Shown here: positions 26,528 through 35,046 of the stretch, one piece after another
How positions within the stretch are numbered: position 1 is the first letter of the stretch
How the letters are laid out: every line of letters starts with the position of its first letter
Position numbers and translations under genes: made by a program
Notes under the pieces: generated by a model
Database searches by the model: none
Told to the model about the DNA's origin: nothing
What the model saw: only the letters and a program-made list of their open reading frames with translations
Assembly (NCBI RefSeq): GCF_016862175.1
Contig: NZ_BOML01000009.1
Location: 1-64,000, forward strand
DNA: 64,000 nt
Origin: Paractinoplanes durhamensis
GTDB taxonomy: Bacteria > Actinomycetota > Actinomycetes > Mycobacteriales > Micromonosporaceae
Direction of reading: 5' to 3'

Positions 26528-28114
26528 TCAGCGGAAACGCAGGGCAGTGGGTCCCTGGACCTTGGAGCCGCGACGCTGCTTGGCCGGCATGGCGGCCAGC
26601 TTCTCGCGCAGCTCGATCGCGTACGACGCGAGCGCCTCGACCAGGTCCGGCACCGAAGAGAGCTGGGGCTGGACGTCGACACGCAGGCCGAACTCGGTCG
26701 CCGTCTCGGCGGTCTTCGGTCCGATCACCGCGACGACCGTGCGGGCGTGCGGCTTGCCGGCGATGCCGACCAGGTTGCGGACGGTCGAGGACGAGGTGAA
26801 GAGCACCGCGTCGAAGCCACCCGACTTGATCGCGTCGCGGATCTCGGCCGGCGGCGGGGCGGCGCGCACCGTGCGGTACGCCGTCACGTCGTCGACCTCC
26901 CAGCCGCGCTCGATGAGCCCGGCCGCGAGCGTCTCGGTGGCGATGTCGGCGCGGGGCAGGAGCACCCGGCCGACCGGGTCGAGGATCTCGTCGTGCGGCG
27001 AGAACTCGGCGAGCAGGCCCTCGCTGGACTGGTCACCGGCCGGGATCAGCTCGGGCTGGATGCCGAAGGAGCGGACCGCCTCGGCGGTGGCCTCCCCGAT
27101 ACACGCGATCTTGACGCCGCCGAAGTGGCGGGCGTCGAGGCCGTGCTCGTCGAACTTCTCCCAGACGGCGCGGACCGCGTTCACCGAGGTGAAGACGACC
27201 CACGCGTACCGGCCGTCGACCAGGCCCTTGACCGCACGCTCCATCTGAGCGGGGGTGCGCGGGGGCTCGACCGCGATGGTCGGGACCTCGCACGGGATCG
27301 CCCCGTACGCCCGGAGGCGTGCGCTCATCGCGCCGGCCTGCTCCTTGGTCCGCGGGACCAGGACCTTCCAGCCGTACAGCGGGCGGTTTTCCCACCAGCT
27401 CAGGGAGTCGCGCTCGGCCACGTCGGTGCCGACCGAGAGCACGACCCGGCCGGTGAAGCCGAGCGCCGCCGCCACGAAACTGTCGACCGTGGACGTCGTC
27501 GTGTACTGCGTCTCGCCGGTGCCGTCGCCGGTCACCGCGACCGGGGTGCCGGGCTCGACACCGGCCGCGAGCAGCCCGTCCCGAACGGCAGCCAGGTCAC
27601 CGGCGTCGACCGAGACGGCGAACGAACCCTTGCGGGCGGACGCGGCGAGCGCGTCGAAGTCGAGGGCGGTCACGTCGCCGACGTCGGCCGTGGTGCGCAC
27701 GGCCGGCAGCGGGACGCCCGCGTAGGTGGCGACACCCTCGGCCTGGCCGATGCCGGGCACGACCTCGAAGTGCACGGCGGTGCGAGCGACCGCCTGCACC
27801 TCCTTCACCACCGAGTCGTGGCCGAACGGGTCGCCGGCCACGAGGTGCACGGCGGACAGACCGGACTTGGCCGCGGACAGCAGCACCTTGGCGACATCGC
27901 CGGGCGCGCCCTCGGCCGGGCTGAACTGGGCGTCGTCCTTGGCCTCCGACTTGATCGCGGCGAGCAGCGAGTCGGGTACGCCGCGGTCGTAGACCACCTG
28001 GTCGGCATCGGTGAGCGCAGCGTGCGCTCGGCGGGTCAGCAGCTCCGGGTCGCCGGGTCCGGCGCCGACGAACGCAATGCGTCCTGCTGGCTTGCGGGCG
28101 GTGCGGGTGGTCAT
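26528..28114 (-). CDS. hemD: Uroporphyrinogen-III synthase with N-terminal SUMT-like domain
   Basis: The 528-residue fusion has an N-terminal SUMT-like domain (15-250, FVGAGPGDPELLTRRAH) and a C-terminal HemD domain (about 268-510, VLVPRTKEQAGAMSARL and DAVLFTSSSTVRNLVG). HemD closes hydroxymethylbilane to uroporphyrinogen III. In the SUMT half, the usual GDPFVFGRGGEE is reduced to GDPFGHDS and other SAM-site motifs are altered, so C-methyltransferase activity is doubtful. Its ATG overlaps the hemC stop by 4 nt. Confidence 0.93.
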   Translation of the reverse strand: MTTRTARKPAGRIAFVGAGPGDPELLTRRAHAALTDADQVVYDRGVPDSLLAAIKSEAKDDAQFSPAEGAPGDVAKVLLSAAKSGLSAVHLVAGDPFGHDSVVKEVQAVARTAVHFEVVPGIGQAEGVATYAGVPLPAVRTTADVGDVTALDFDALAASARKGSFAVSVDAGDLAAVRDGLLAAGVEPGTPVAVTGDGTGETQYTTTSTVDSFVAAALGFTGRVVLSVGTDVAERDSLSWWENRPLYGWKVLVPRTKEQAGAMSARLRAYGAIPCEVPTIAVEPPRTPAQMERAVKGLVDGRYAWVVFTSVNAVRAVWEKFDEHGLDARHFGGVKIACIGEATAEAVRSFGIQPELIPAGDQSSEGLLAEFSPHDEILDPVGRVLLPRADIATETLAAGLIERGWEVDDVTAYRTVRAAPPPAEIRDAIKSGGFDAVLFTSSSTVRNLVGIAGKPHARTVVAVIGPKTAETATEFGLRVDVQPQLSSVPDLVEALASYAIELREKLAAMPAKQRRGSKVQGPTALRFR

Positions 28115-29040
28115 TGTGTGCTCCCCAATAGGGTGTCGGCGCCGTTCTCGAGGAGGTCGGCGGCGAGAGCCTTGCCGATCTCCGCCGCTTCGGCGGGCGT
28201 TCCGGTGCGCGACAAGCGGATGGCTCGGGACCCATCCGGGCTGATCACCGCACCGCGCAGGTAGATCTCGTCGCCGTCCTCGCCTTCCGCGAGCTCGGCA
28301 TGTGCCGCGACCGGGGCGGAACACCCGGCCTCGAGCGTGGCCAGCAACGCCCGTTCCGCCACGACAGCGGAGCGGGACGGTGCATGGTCGAGCGCGGCCA
28401 GCAGCTCGACCAGGTCTGCGTCGTCGAACCGGCACTCCACCGCCAGCGCGCCCTGGGCCGGGGCGGGCAGCATGAGCATCGGGTCCAGCGTCTCGGTGAT
28501 CTCGTTGGTGCGCCCGAGACGAACCACACCGGCCCGGGCGATAACGACGGCATCCAGATCGGCCTCGGGTCCACGAACCCGGGCGATCCGGCTGTCGACG
28601 TTCCCGCGGATCGGCGTGACCTGCAACTCTAGGCCCAAGGCATGCAATTGCGCGATTCGGCGCACCGCGCCGGTGCCGATCACGGACCGCGGCGGGAGCT
28701 CGGCGAGCGTCCGGTCCGCACGGCAGATCAGCACGTCACGGGGGTCCTCGCGGACCGGCACGGCCGCGATGTGCAGGCTCGGCGGGGTGGCCGTGGGCAG
28801 GTCCTTGTAGGAGTGCACGGCGAAGTCGATCTCACCGGCCAGCAGCGCGTCGCGCAGCGCGGAGACGAAGACACCGACCCCGAGCTGGGCGACCGGGGCG
28901 GAGGAGCGGTCGCCGGGGGTGACGATCCGGACCAGCTCGACCGGCCGGCCGGTGGCGGCGGTCAGCGCGTCGGCGGTCTGCTGCGACTGCGCCAGAGCCA
29001 GAGCACTGCCACGGGTGCCGAGACGTAGCGGCTTACTCAC
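28111..29040 (-). CDS. hemC: Hydroxymethylbilane synthase
   Basis: The 309-residue porphobilinogen deaminase begins LRLGTRGSALALAQSQ, has VHSYKDLPT, and the cysteine in EAGCSAPVAAHAE that carries the dipyrromethane cofactor. It polymerises four porphobilinogens to hydroxymethylbilane. The GTG start overlaps the hemA stop by 4 nt and its stop overlaps hemD by 4 nt, so translation is coupled along the operon. Confidence 0.96.
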   Translation of the reverse strand: MSKPLRLGTRGSALALAQSQQTADALTAATGRPVELVRIVTPGDRSSAPVAQLGVGVFVSALRDALLAGEIDFAVHSYKDLPTATPPSLHIAAVPVREDPRDVLICRADRTLAELPPRSVIGTGAVRRIAQLHALGLELQVTPIRGNVDSRIARVRGPEADLDAVVIARAGVVRLGRTNEITETLDPMLMLPAPAQGALAVECRFDDADLVELLAALDHAPSRSAVVAERALLATLEAGCSAPVAAHAELAEGEDGDEIYLRGAVISPDGSRAIRLSRTGTPAEAAEIGKALAADLLENGADTLLGSTQ

Positions 29041-30326
29041 GCTTTTCCTCCGATCTCAGGCACGGCGTCAGCTTGGGTGGCGTGTGGGACGTCCAGGTCG
29101 AACAGCTCGCGCAACATCGCCGCGTACTGATCGCCGCCGGGCTCGGCGGCGAGCTGGCGGACCCGCACGGTCGGCGAGTGCAGCAGCTGCTGGACGACCC
29201 GATGCAGCGTACGGGAAACATCCGCCCGTTGCTCCTCGGTGAATTCCGCCCTTCGCGACCACAATTTGCGCAGTTCGCTCGACATCACGTCCTCGGCGCG
29301 GGTGCGCAGCGCGGCCACGGTCGGCGCGATCTCGGCGCCGCGCAGCCAGGCGAGGAAATGCTCGACCTCGGCGGTGACGATCTGCTCGACGGCGGCGGTC
29401 TCGGCCGCGGCCGGAAGCGCGCGGCGGGAGGCGGCCAGGCTGTCGATGTCGATCACGACGACCCCGTCGACGCCGACCGCGTCGGGCGCCACGTCGCGAG
29501 GCACGGCGAGGTCGAGCACGACCAGCGAACCGGCCGCCTCGAGGCGCTCCCGGGTCAGCACCGGCTCCGCCGAAGCGGTCGCGGAGATCACCAGGTCGGC
29601 TTCGCGGAGCGCCTGGTCCAGCTCTTCGAACGGGACGGCGACCGCGCCGTACGCCTCGGCCAGCCGGTCGGCGCGCGCCGCACTGCGGTTGGTGATCCGC
29701 ACCGGGCCGACCCCGGCCCGGGTGAGGGTGGCCACCGACAGAGCGCCCATCGCGCCGGCCCCGATGACCAGCGCCGGCCGGCCTCCGAGCTCGCCCAGGT
29801 GCGACGCGGCGACCTCGAGCGCGGCGGTGACCACGCTCTGCCCGGCCTTGTCGATGCCGGTCTCGGCGTGCGCCCGCTTGCCGACCCGCAGCGCCTGCTG
29901 CATCAGCTCATGCAGCAGCCGCCCGGCGGTGTCCGCCTCGGTCGCCGAGTGGTACGCGTCCCGCAGCTGCCCGAGGATCTGCGCCTCGCCCACGACCATC
30001 GAGTCGAGACCGGCCGACACCCGGAACGAGTGCAGCACCGCCGCCTCGTCGTAGTGCACGTAGAGGTGGCCGGCAAGGTCGGTGGCCGGGATACCGGACA
30101 CCTCGGAGAGCACGTTGCAGACGTCACCGAGACCGCCGTGGAAGCCGCTGACCGCCGCGTAGATCTCCACCCGGTTGCAGGTGGACAGCACCACGGCCTC
30201 GCCGACGTAAGGCTGGCTGACCAGCCTGTGCAGCAGCCGGGGAACGTCGCCCTCCGCGATGGTGAGCCGTTCCAGCGTGCTGACGTCGGCGGTGCGATAG
30301 GACGCACCGACGCTGAGCAGGTTCAC
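29037..30326 (-). CDS. hemA: Glutamyl-tRNA reductase
   Basis: The 429-residue enzyme reduces glutamyl-tRNA to glutamate-1-semialdehyde, the committed C5-pathway step. The catalytic Cys is C50 in LSTCNRVEIYA; VGEAQILGQLRDAY and the NADPH motif VIGAGAMGALSV follow. A C-terminal dimerisation domain is present. Its GTG start overlaps the rex stop by 4 nt. Confidence 0.96.
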   Translation of the reverse strand: MNLLSVGASYRTADVSTLERLTIAEGDVPRLLHRLVSQPYVGEAVVLSTCNRVEIYAAVSGFHGGLGDVCNVLSEVSGIPATDLAGHLYVHYDEAAVLHSFRVSAGLDSMVVGEAQILGQLRDAYHSATEADTAGRLLHELMQQALRVGKRAHAETGIDKAGQSVVTAALEVAASHLGELGGRPALVIGAGAMGALSVATLTRAGVGPVRITNRSAARADRLAEAYGAVAVPFEELDQALREADLVISATASAEPVLTRERLEAAGSLVVLDLAVPRDVAPDAVGVDGVVVIDIDSLAASRRALPAAAETAAVEQIVTAEVEHFLAWLRGAEIAPTVAALRTRAEDVMSSELRKLWSRRAEFTEEQRADVSRTLHRVVQQLLHSPTVRVRQLAAEPGGDQYAAMLRELFDLDVPHATQADAVPEIGGKA

Positions 30327-31075
30327 GACCCGACCGCCTCCTGGTTACCCGCCCCCGTGGCGGAGCGGCCGCCGGGCAATGCGGTGAGCGACGCCTTGCG
30401 GTGCTCGTGGAATGAGAGGATCTGCAACTCGATGGCGAGGTCGACCTTGCGCACGTCGACGTTGGCCGGCACCGACAGCACGCACGGCGCGAAGTTGAGG
30501 ATGCTGGTGACACCGGCCGTGACCAGCTCGTCGGCGACCGCCTGGGCGGCACCGGCCGGGGTGGCGATGACGCCGATGGCGATGGTTTCCTCGACGGCGA
30601 CCGCGGGTAGCTCGTCGATGTGCCGGACGATCAGACCGTGTATGCGCTCGCCGACCTTGGCCGGGTCGGCGTCGAGCAGCGCGACGATCTTGAAGCCGCG
30701 GCTGGCGAACCCGTCGTAGCCGGCCAGCGCGTGGCCGAGGTTACCGACGCCGACCAGGCAGACGGCCCGGCGCTGGTCGAGGCCGAGAACATACTCGATC
30801 TGCTCGATCAGCAGGGCTACGTCGTAGCCGACGCCGCGAGTGCCGTACGACCCCAGGTGGGAGAGGTCTTTGCGGAGCTTGGCCGAGTTGACCCCGGCCG
30901 CGGCCGCGAGGCCTTCGCTGGAGATCGTGTCCGCGCCGCCCTCACCGAGGTTGTGCAGTGCGCGAAGGTACTCGGGCAGTCGGGCGATCGTCGCCTCCGG
31001 AAGATCCGGGAAGGCTGAGACGGCGCCTGCCCGGGCACCGTTGCCGGACGTGCTTCCGTGACGCTGCTGACTCAT
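30323..31075 (-). CDS. rex: Redox-sensing repressor Rex
   Basis: The 250-residue protein has an N-terminal winged helix (ATIARLPEYLRAL... VNSAKLRKDLSHLGSYGTRGVGY) and a Rossmann domain with VGVGNLGHALAGY that senses the NADH/NAD+ ratio. At low NADH it binds ROP sites and represses respiratory and hem genes. It is the first gene of the rex-hemACD-hemB operon. A near-perfect Rex site lies 106 bp upstream, so autoregulation is expected. Confidence 0.96.
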   Translation of the reverse strand: MSQQRHGSTSGNGARAGAVSAFPDLPEATIARLPEYLRALHNLGEGGADTISSEGLAAAAGVNSAKLRKDLSHLGSYGTRGVGYDVALLIEQIEYVLGLDQRRAVCLVGVGNLGHALAGYDGFASRGFKIVALLDADPAKVGERIHGLIVRHIDELPAVAVEETIAIGVIATPAGAAQAVADELVTAGVTSILNFAPCVLSVPANVDVRKVDLAIELQILSFHEHRKASLTALPGGRSATGAGNQEAVGS

Positions 31076-31180
31076 CTGACTCCGTGCCGACGAGGTGTCG
31101 AACCTTGAGGTGCGAGCCCCCTGGACGCTCGGCTCGACAGCCTGTGGTACCGGGGCTCTTCGAAGTCACACAGTAGGCGC

Positions 31181-31198
31181 TTGTGAACGCGTGCACAA
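31181..31198. promoter_or_regulatory. Rex operator (ROP) of the rex-hem operon
   Basis: TTGTGAACGCGTGCACAA matches the Rex consensus TTGTGAANNNNTTCACAA at all but one fixed position. It lies upstream of rex on the minus strand, as in Streptomyces where Rex controls rex-hemACD. Confidence 0.85.
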
Positions 31199-31299
31199 AT
31201 CGCGATCTTGGCCCCACGAGTGGACAAAGATCCACAAGACGTGCTAGTGGATCCTCGCCTGAAAGTATGCCCGGTCATCGGCCGCCATGGCCACTTGAC

Positions 31300-31941
31300 C
31301 TAAAGCGACCGGGCCATCTTTACCGCTTCCTCGAGAGTGTCGGCTACCGGGCGGCCGGACGCGCGCAGCCGATCCGGGTGGGTGAAGCCGCCGGTGTAGA
31401 GCACCGCCTCGGCCCCCACCGAGTCGGCTGCGGCCGCGTCGTCGAGCGAATCACCGATCAGCACCACCTGGTCCCCGGACAGCCCGAGTTCATCCAGGTG
31501 GGTGGCCAGATGGCCGGCCTTGAGGTGGCCGCCGACCTCGGTGCGCAGCCCGTCCACCCGGGTGAACACGCCGGCCAGGCCGTAGGTCGCCACGGCCGGC
31601 ACCAGCTCGTTGTGGAACCACATCGACAGCAGTGACTGGGAACCCGGCCAGGACCGGATCGCGCTGGTCGCGTCGGCGGCCAGCGTCATGCTGGTCAGGC
31701 CCAGCCGGTAGGCGTCGTGGAAGATCCGGTCGAGCTCACCGAACTCCTCCTCGTCGACCGCCCGCTCGAGAATTTCGGCATAGAACTCGGCGACCGGCCG
31801 ACGGAACCGGGACCGGTGCTCGTCGACGTCCACGCTGCGGCCACCGACCGCCGCGAACGCATGGTTCGTCGAGGAAACCACCAGGCTGAGGTCGTCGAGG
31901 AGGGTGCCGTTCCAGTCCCAGACAAGATGAGTACGCGCCAC
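31300..31941 (-). CDS. HAD family phosphatase
   Basis: With the GTG at 31941 the protein has 213 residues; a TTG at 31950 is possible. HAD motif I is VWDWNGTLLDD, and motif IV is LIGDSLDDAAAADSVG. The cap region is helical, like phosphoglycolate phosphatases (class C1). The substrate is unknown. It lies about 10 bp after the glutaredoxin gene on the same strand. Confidence 0.88.
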   Translation of the reverse strand: MARTHLVWDWNGTLLDDLSLVVSSTNHAFAAVGGRSVDVDEHRSRFRRPVAEFYAEILERAVDEEEFGELDRIFHDAYRLGLTSMTLAADATSAIRSWPGSQSLLSMWFHNELVPAVATYGLAGVFTRVDGLRTEVGGHLKAGHLATHLDELGLSGDQVVLIGDSLDDAAAADSVGAEAVLYTGGFTHPDRLRASGRPVADTLEEAVKMARSL

Positions 31942-31951
31942 GGCGAACAAC

Positions 31952-32200
31952 CTATATGCGGGGCTCCCCCGGTTGTCGCGCCAAATCCCGAAGCAGCCGC
32001 GCTTCCTCGACCCGCCAGTAGCCGTGCTCGGCCCCGTCGAGCAGCACCACCGGAACCCGGTCGCCGTAGTCGCGCTGCAGCTCGACGTCCGCGTCCACGT
32101 CGACCCGCTCCCACTGGTCAGGCAGGATCCGGTCGAGCACCTTCTCGGCGTCGTCGCAGAGATGACAGCCGTCCCGGCTGATGAGAACGACCCGGCTCAT
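31952..32200 (-). CDS. Glutaredoxin family protein
   Basis: The 82-residue thioredoxin-fold protein has an N-terminal redox motif CHLC in ISRDGCHLCDDAEKVL and the cis-proline loop RVPVVLLDG. It probably reduces disulfides or mixed disulfides in the cytosol; in a mycothiol organism the reductant may be mycothiol, which is inference. Its start overlaps the stop of the upstream ligase gene by 4 nt. Confidence 0.92.
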   Translation of the reverse strand: MSRVVLISRDGCHLCDDAEKVLDRILPDQWERVDVDADVELQRDYGDRVPVVLLDGAEHGYWRVEEARLLRDLARQPGEPRI

Positions 32201-33744
32201 GAGGAGAGCTCCCTCTTGCGGACCTTGCCGATCGCCGAGTGCGGAAGCTCACGCACCAGCTCGACGCTCGGCAGCTTGAACCGGGCCAGGTGCCCGGCGC
32301 AGTAGACCTGAAGTTCGGCGGGGGTGGGGGCCGGATCGAGGGCGGCGACGACGTACGCGTGCGGGCGCTGCCCGGTCTCGTCGTCGGCCACCGCGACCAC
32401 CGCCGACTCGGCCACCCCCGGATGCGCATCGAGCACCCGCTCGATCTCGGCCGGGTAGACGTTGAAGCCGTTCACCAGGATCAGCTCGCCGATCCGGTCG
32501 ACCAGGCGCAGGTCGCCGTCGCCGTCCGCGTAGGCGATGTCGCCGGTGCGCCACCAGCCGTCCGCGTCCGGCCCGCCGACGCCGTCCGGCCAGTAGCCGG
32601 AGAACAGGTTGGCGCCGCGGACCACGATCTCGCCGGGGTCGGTGCCGGCCGTGTCCGCGACGGAAAGGTCGAGCTCGGCCAGGTCCTCGTCGGGCGACGC
32701 GGTGCCGTCCTCCCACAACACGTCGCCGCCGGCCGAGCGCAGTCGCAGCGAAACACCCGGCAGCGGCCGCCCGATCGAGCCGGTCTTGGCCCGATCGCTG
32801 ACGGCCGTCGTGGTGAGCACCGGGGCGGTCTCGGTCAGCCCGTACCCGATAAGAATGTTTTTTCCGGTTGCCGCGGTGAAGCGGGCCGCCTCGGCCGGAG
32901 CGAGGGGTGCCGCGCCGCAGACCGCCGTGCGCAGGCTGCTGAACGCGGCGCTCGCCGACGGCTGCCGTGACCACGCCGCGTACATGCCGGGGACGCCGAC
33001 GGTCACGGTCACGGCTCGTTCGGCAATCACCGATAGTGAGGCCGCGGCGTCGAACCGGTCGACCAGCACTCCGGTGGCCGCGTGATGCGCCACCGTGCCG
33101 AGCCCGGTGTTCAACCCGTAGGCGTGAAAGAGCGGCATCGCGAGCAGCACCACATCGTCCGGGCCGACCACCGGCGGCTCGATCGCGTCGAGCTGCTCAT
33201 GGTTCGCGGCGAGCGCGGCGTGCGTGAGCATCGCACCCTTCGGGCGCCCGCTGGTCCCCGAGGTGTAGAGCAGCACGGCGAGATCTCCGGGGGCAACGTC
33301 CGGCAGGTCACCGGTTGCGGTTCCGAGTTCCGGGGGTACGCACGGCGGGGTCGACGACCGCAGCTTGGTGCGGGCCGCCTCCTCGGCGACCACCACCGCG
33401 GCCCGGCAGTCATTGACCACATGGTCGAGCTCGTCGGCGGTGTAGCCGGGATTGAGCGGGACAGCGACCCGGCCGGCGCGCAACGTGCCGAAATAGGTCA
33501 CCACGAAGTCGATCGAATTGCCCAGCACGATGGCCACGCGCTCGCCGGGTCGGGCGAGCATGACCAGCCGACGAGCCGCCGCGTCCACCCGGGCGTCGAG
33601 CGCCGCCCAGGTCAGCGTGGTGGTCGCGGTGATCAGCGCGGGATGACTGGGCCGGCGGGCGGCAGCAGTGGCGACCGCGTCCCGGGCTGGTTCCTCCACG
33701 AGGGACGAGTCTGGCACAGATGTGCCGAGATTCCGACGGCGCAC
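32197..33744 (-). CDS. AMP-dependent acyl-CoA synthetase/ligase
   Basis: The 515-residue ANL-family enzyme has the AMP-binding P-loop LLYTSGTSGRPKGAML, the motif IGYGLTETAPVL, and the C-terminal hinge and lysine region ELILVNGFNVYPAEIERVL with PHSAIGKVRKREL. It activates a carboxylic (probably fatty) acid as acyl-AMP and then the CoA thioester. Several GTG starts are possible (33744 or 33717). It is translationally coupled to the glutaredoxin gene, and its promoter region is shared with bldN. Confidence 0.9.
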   Translation of the reverse strand: MRRRNLGTSVPDSSLVEEPARDAVATAAARRPSHPALITATTTLTWAALDARVDAAARRLVMLARPGERVAIVLGNSIDFVVTYFGTLRAGRVAVPLNPGYTADELDHVVNDCRAAVVVAEEAARTKLRSSTPPCVPPELGTATGDLPDVAPGDLAVLLYTSGTSGRPKGAMLTHAALAANHEQLDAIEPPVVGPDDVVLLAMPLFHAYGLNTGLGTVAHHAATGVLVDRFDAAASLSVIAERAVTVTVGVPGMYAAWSRQPSASAAFSSLRTAVCGAAPLAPAEAARFTAATGKNILIGYGLTETAPVLTTTAVSDRAKTGSIGRPLPGVSLRLRSAGGDVLWEDGTASPDEDLAELDLSVADTAGTDPGEIVVRGANLFSGYWPDGVGGPDADGWWRTGDIAYADGDGDLRLVDRIGELILVNGFNVYPAEIERVLDAHPGVAESAVVAVADDETGQRPHAYVVAALDPAPTPAELQVYCAGHLARFKLPSVELVRELPHSAIGKVRKRELSS

Positions 33745-33988
33745 AGGTTGTCCGTCGCGATCACGAGGGTGTCCACCATCGTGTCATGCGTTCCTTGTGT
33801 CTTGTCTGCGCCACTTCGTACACTTTTTGCGCAGCGCACACGGTGTGCGACTCCGTGTGTTCGGAGTCCGTGATACTTCGCATCTAAGTAACGGACTCCA
33901 CAGCCATGGGTGAGGTCGGTCGCCGGTTTCGCGGCCGTCCCCACCCGTTTTGCTATGAGTGATCACCCCTCGCCCCGAGGAGGCCGCT
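33745..33988. promoter_or_regulatory. Divergent regulatory region upstream of bldN with dense dyads
   Basis: This low-GC region holds an inverted repeat CTGCGC/GCGCAG (33806-33834), a palindrome CGCACAC-G-GTGTGCG (33835-33849), a hairpin GACTCCG/CGGAGTC (33849-33868), and a larger hairpin GGAGTCCGT-GA-TACTT / AAGTA-ACGGACTCC (33863-33899). The last two share bases 33863-33868 and cannot form together. Developmental control of bldN is the likely purpose. Confidence 0.7.
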
Positions 33989-34081
33989 GTGCCACAAAAA
34001 GCACGGAATTACTGCACATCTACGTCTGGCGGGACGGATATGCAGTCGTACCAGGCCCGCCGGGTTGAGGAGGCGCAGTGA
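33989..34081 (+). CDS. Possible 30-residue leader ORF coupled to bldN
   Basis: A GTG at 33989 preceded by GAGGAGG opens a 30-codon frame (VPQKARNYCTST... RVEEAQ) whose TGA overlaps the bldN GTG by 4 nt (GTGA). The strong ribosome binding site and the overlap argue for translation. Third-position GC of about two thirds is below that of the neighbouring genes and argues against a conserved protein. It may act as a leader peptide. Confidence 0.4.
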   Translation: MPQKARNYCTSTSGGTDMQSYQARRVEEAQ

Positions 34082-35046
34082 GTCATGTGTACGCCGGGGA
34101 CATGTACCACCGCGACGTGTTCGCGGCACGCCTCGCACTCTCCGAGGGTCTGACCTCCCTTCGACGATCGGTTGACGACATGATCGCCAACACCATCCGC
34201 GGCGACGGAGCCAAGCGCACCAGCAACCGCCGACACGTCAACGAGTCACCGGGCGTGCGGATCCCACCCACCGGCAATGCAAAGCCGCTGCCCACCGGCG
34301 GACGGGTGGCGGTGCCGGGCCGGCCACCGATGCCCGCCCAGCCCACCGCCGGTCAGCGCAGCCAGCTGCCGGAGGCCTCGATTTCGGGCGACCAGACCGT
34401 CGTTGTGCCGGCACAGAGCACCACCGGACCGCCCACCGAGAGCGAGCCGCCCAAATACCCGGCCCGCCCCGATCCAGGCGACGCCGCCGCCGAGGTGTGG
34501 GGACTCGTCGAACGCGCCCAGGCCGGCGAATCGGAGGCGTTCGGCCTCATCTACGACCGGTACGTCGACACCGTGTTCCGGTTCGTCTACTTCCGGGTCG
34601 GCAACCGCCAGCTCGCCGAGGACCTGACCTCGGACACCTTCCTGCGCGCGCTCAAGCGGATCGGCAGTTTCACCTGGCAGGGCCGCGACCTCGGGGCCTG
34701 GCTGGTCACGATCGCCCGCAACCTGGTCGCCGACCACTTCAAGTCGGGTCGCTACCGCCTCGAGGTGACCACCGGCGACGTGCTCGACGCCGACCGCGAG
34801 GACCGCGGCCCGGAGGGCAGCCCGGAGTCGGCCGTGGTCGACCACATCACCAACGTCGCTCTGCTCACCGCGGTCAAGCAGCTCAACCCGGAGCAGCAGG
34901 AGTGCATCGTGCTGCGCTTCCTGCAGGGCTTCTCGGTGGCCGAGACCGCGCAGACCATGGGCAAGAACGAGGGCGCGATCAAGGCTCTCCAGTACCGGGC
35001 GGTCCGGGCACTCGCTCGCCTGTTGCCCGAAGGGTTCCAGTGGTGA
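34078..35046 (+). CDS. bldN: BldN-type ECF RNA polymerase sigma factor
   Basis: The 322-residue protein has a long, Pro-rich, low-complexity N-terminal extension (1-135), then sigma region 2 (FGLIYDRYVDTVFRFVYFRV, LAEDLTSDTFLRALKRI) and region 4 (LNPEQQECIVLRFLQGFSV, NEGAIKALQYRAVRALARLL). The extension and the downstream gene match BldN of Streptomyces, which controls aerial development. The GTG start follows GAGGAGG. In Streptomyces the extension is a cleaved prosequence; that here is inference. Confidence 0.9.
   Translation: MSHVYAGDMYHRDVFAARLALSEGLTSLRRSVDDMIANTIRGDGAKRTSNRRHVNESPGVRIPPTGNAKPLPTGGRVAVPGRPPMPAQPTAGQRSQLPEASISGDQTVVVPAQSTTGPPTESEPPKYPARPDPGDAAAEVWGLVERAQAGESEAFGLIYDRYVDTVFRFVYFRVGNRQLAEDLTSDTFLRALKRIGSFTWQGRDLGAWLVTIARNLVADHFKSGRYRLEVTTGDVLDADREDRGPEGSPESAVVDHITNVALLTAVKQLNPEQQECIVLRFLQGFSVAETAQTMGKNEGAIKALQYRAVRALARLLPEGFQW

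Noticed and set aside
26015..28264. A 749-codon open frame on the plus strand across hemB-hemD
   Set aside because: It is antisense to well-supported hem genes, is rich in Arg/Gly/Asp/His low-complexity sequence, and arises from the lack of stop codons in high-GC DNA.
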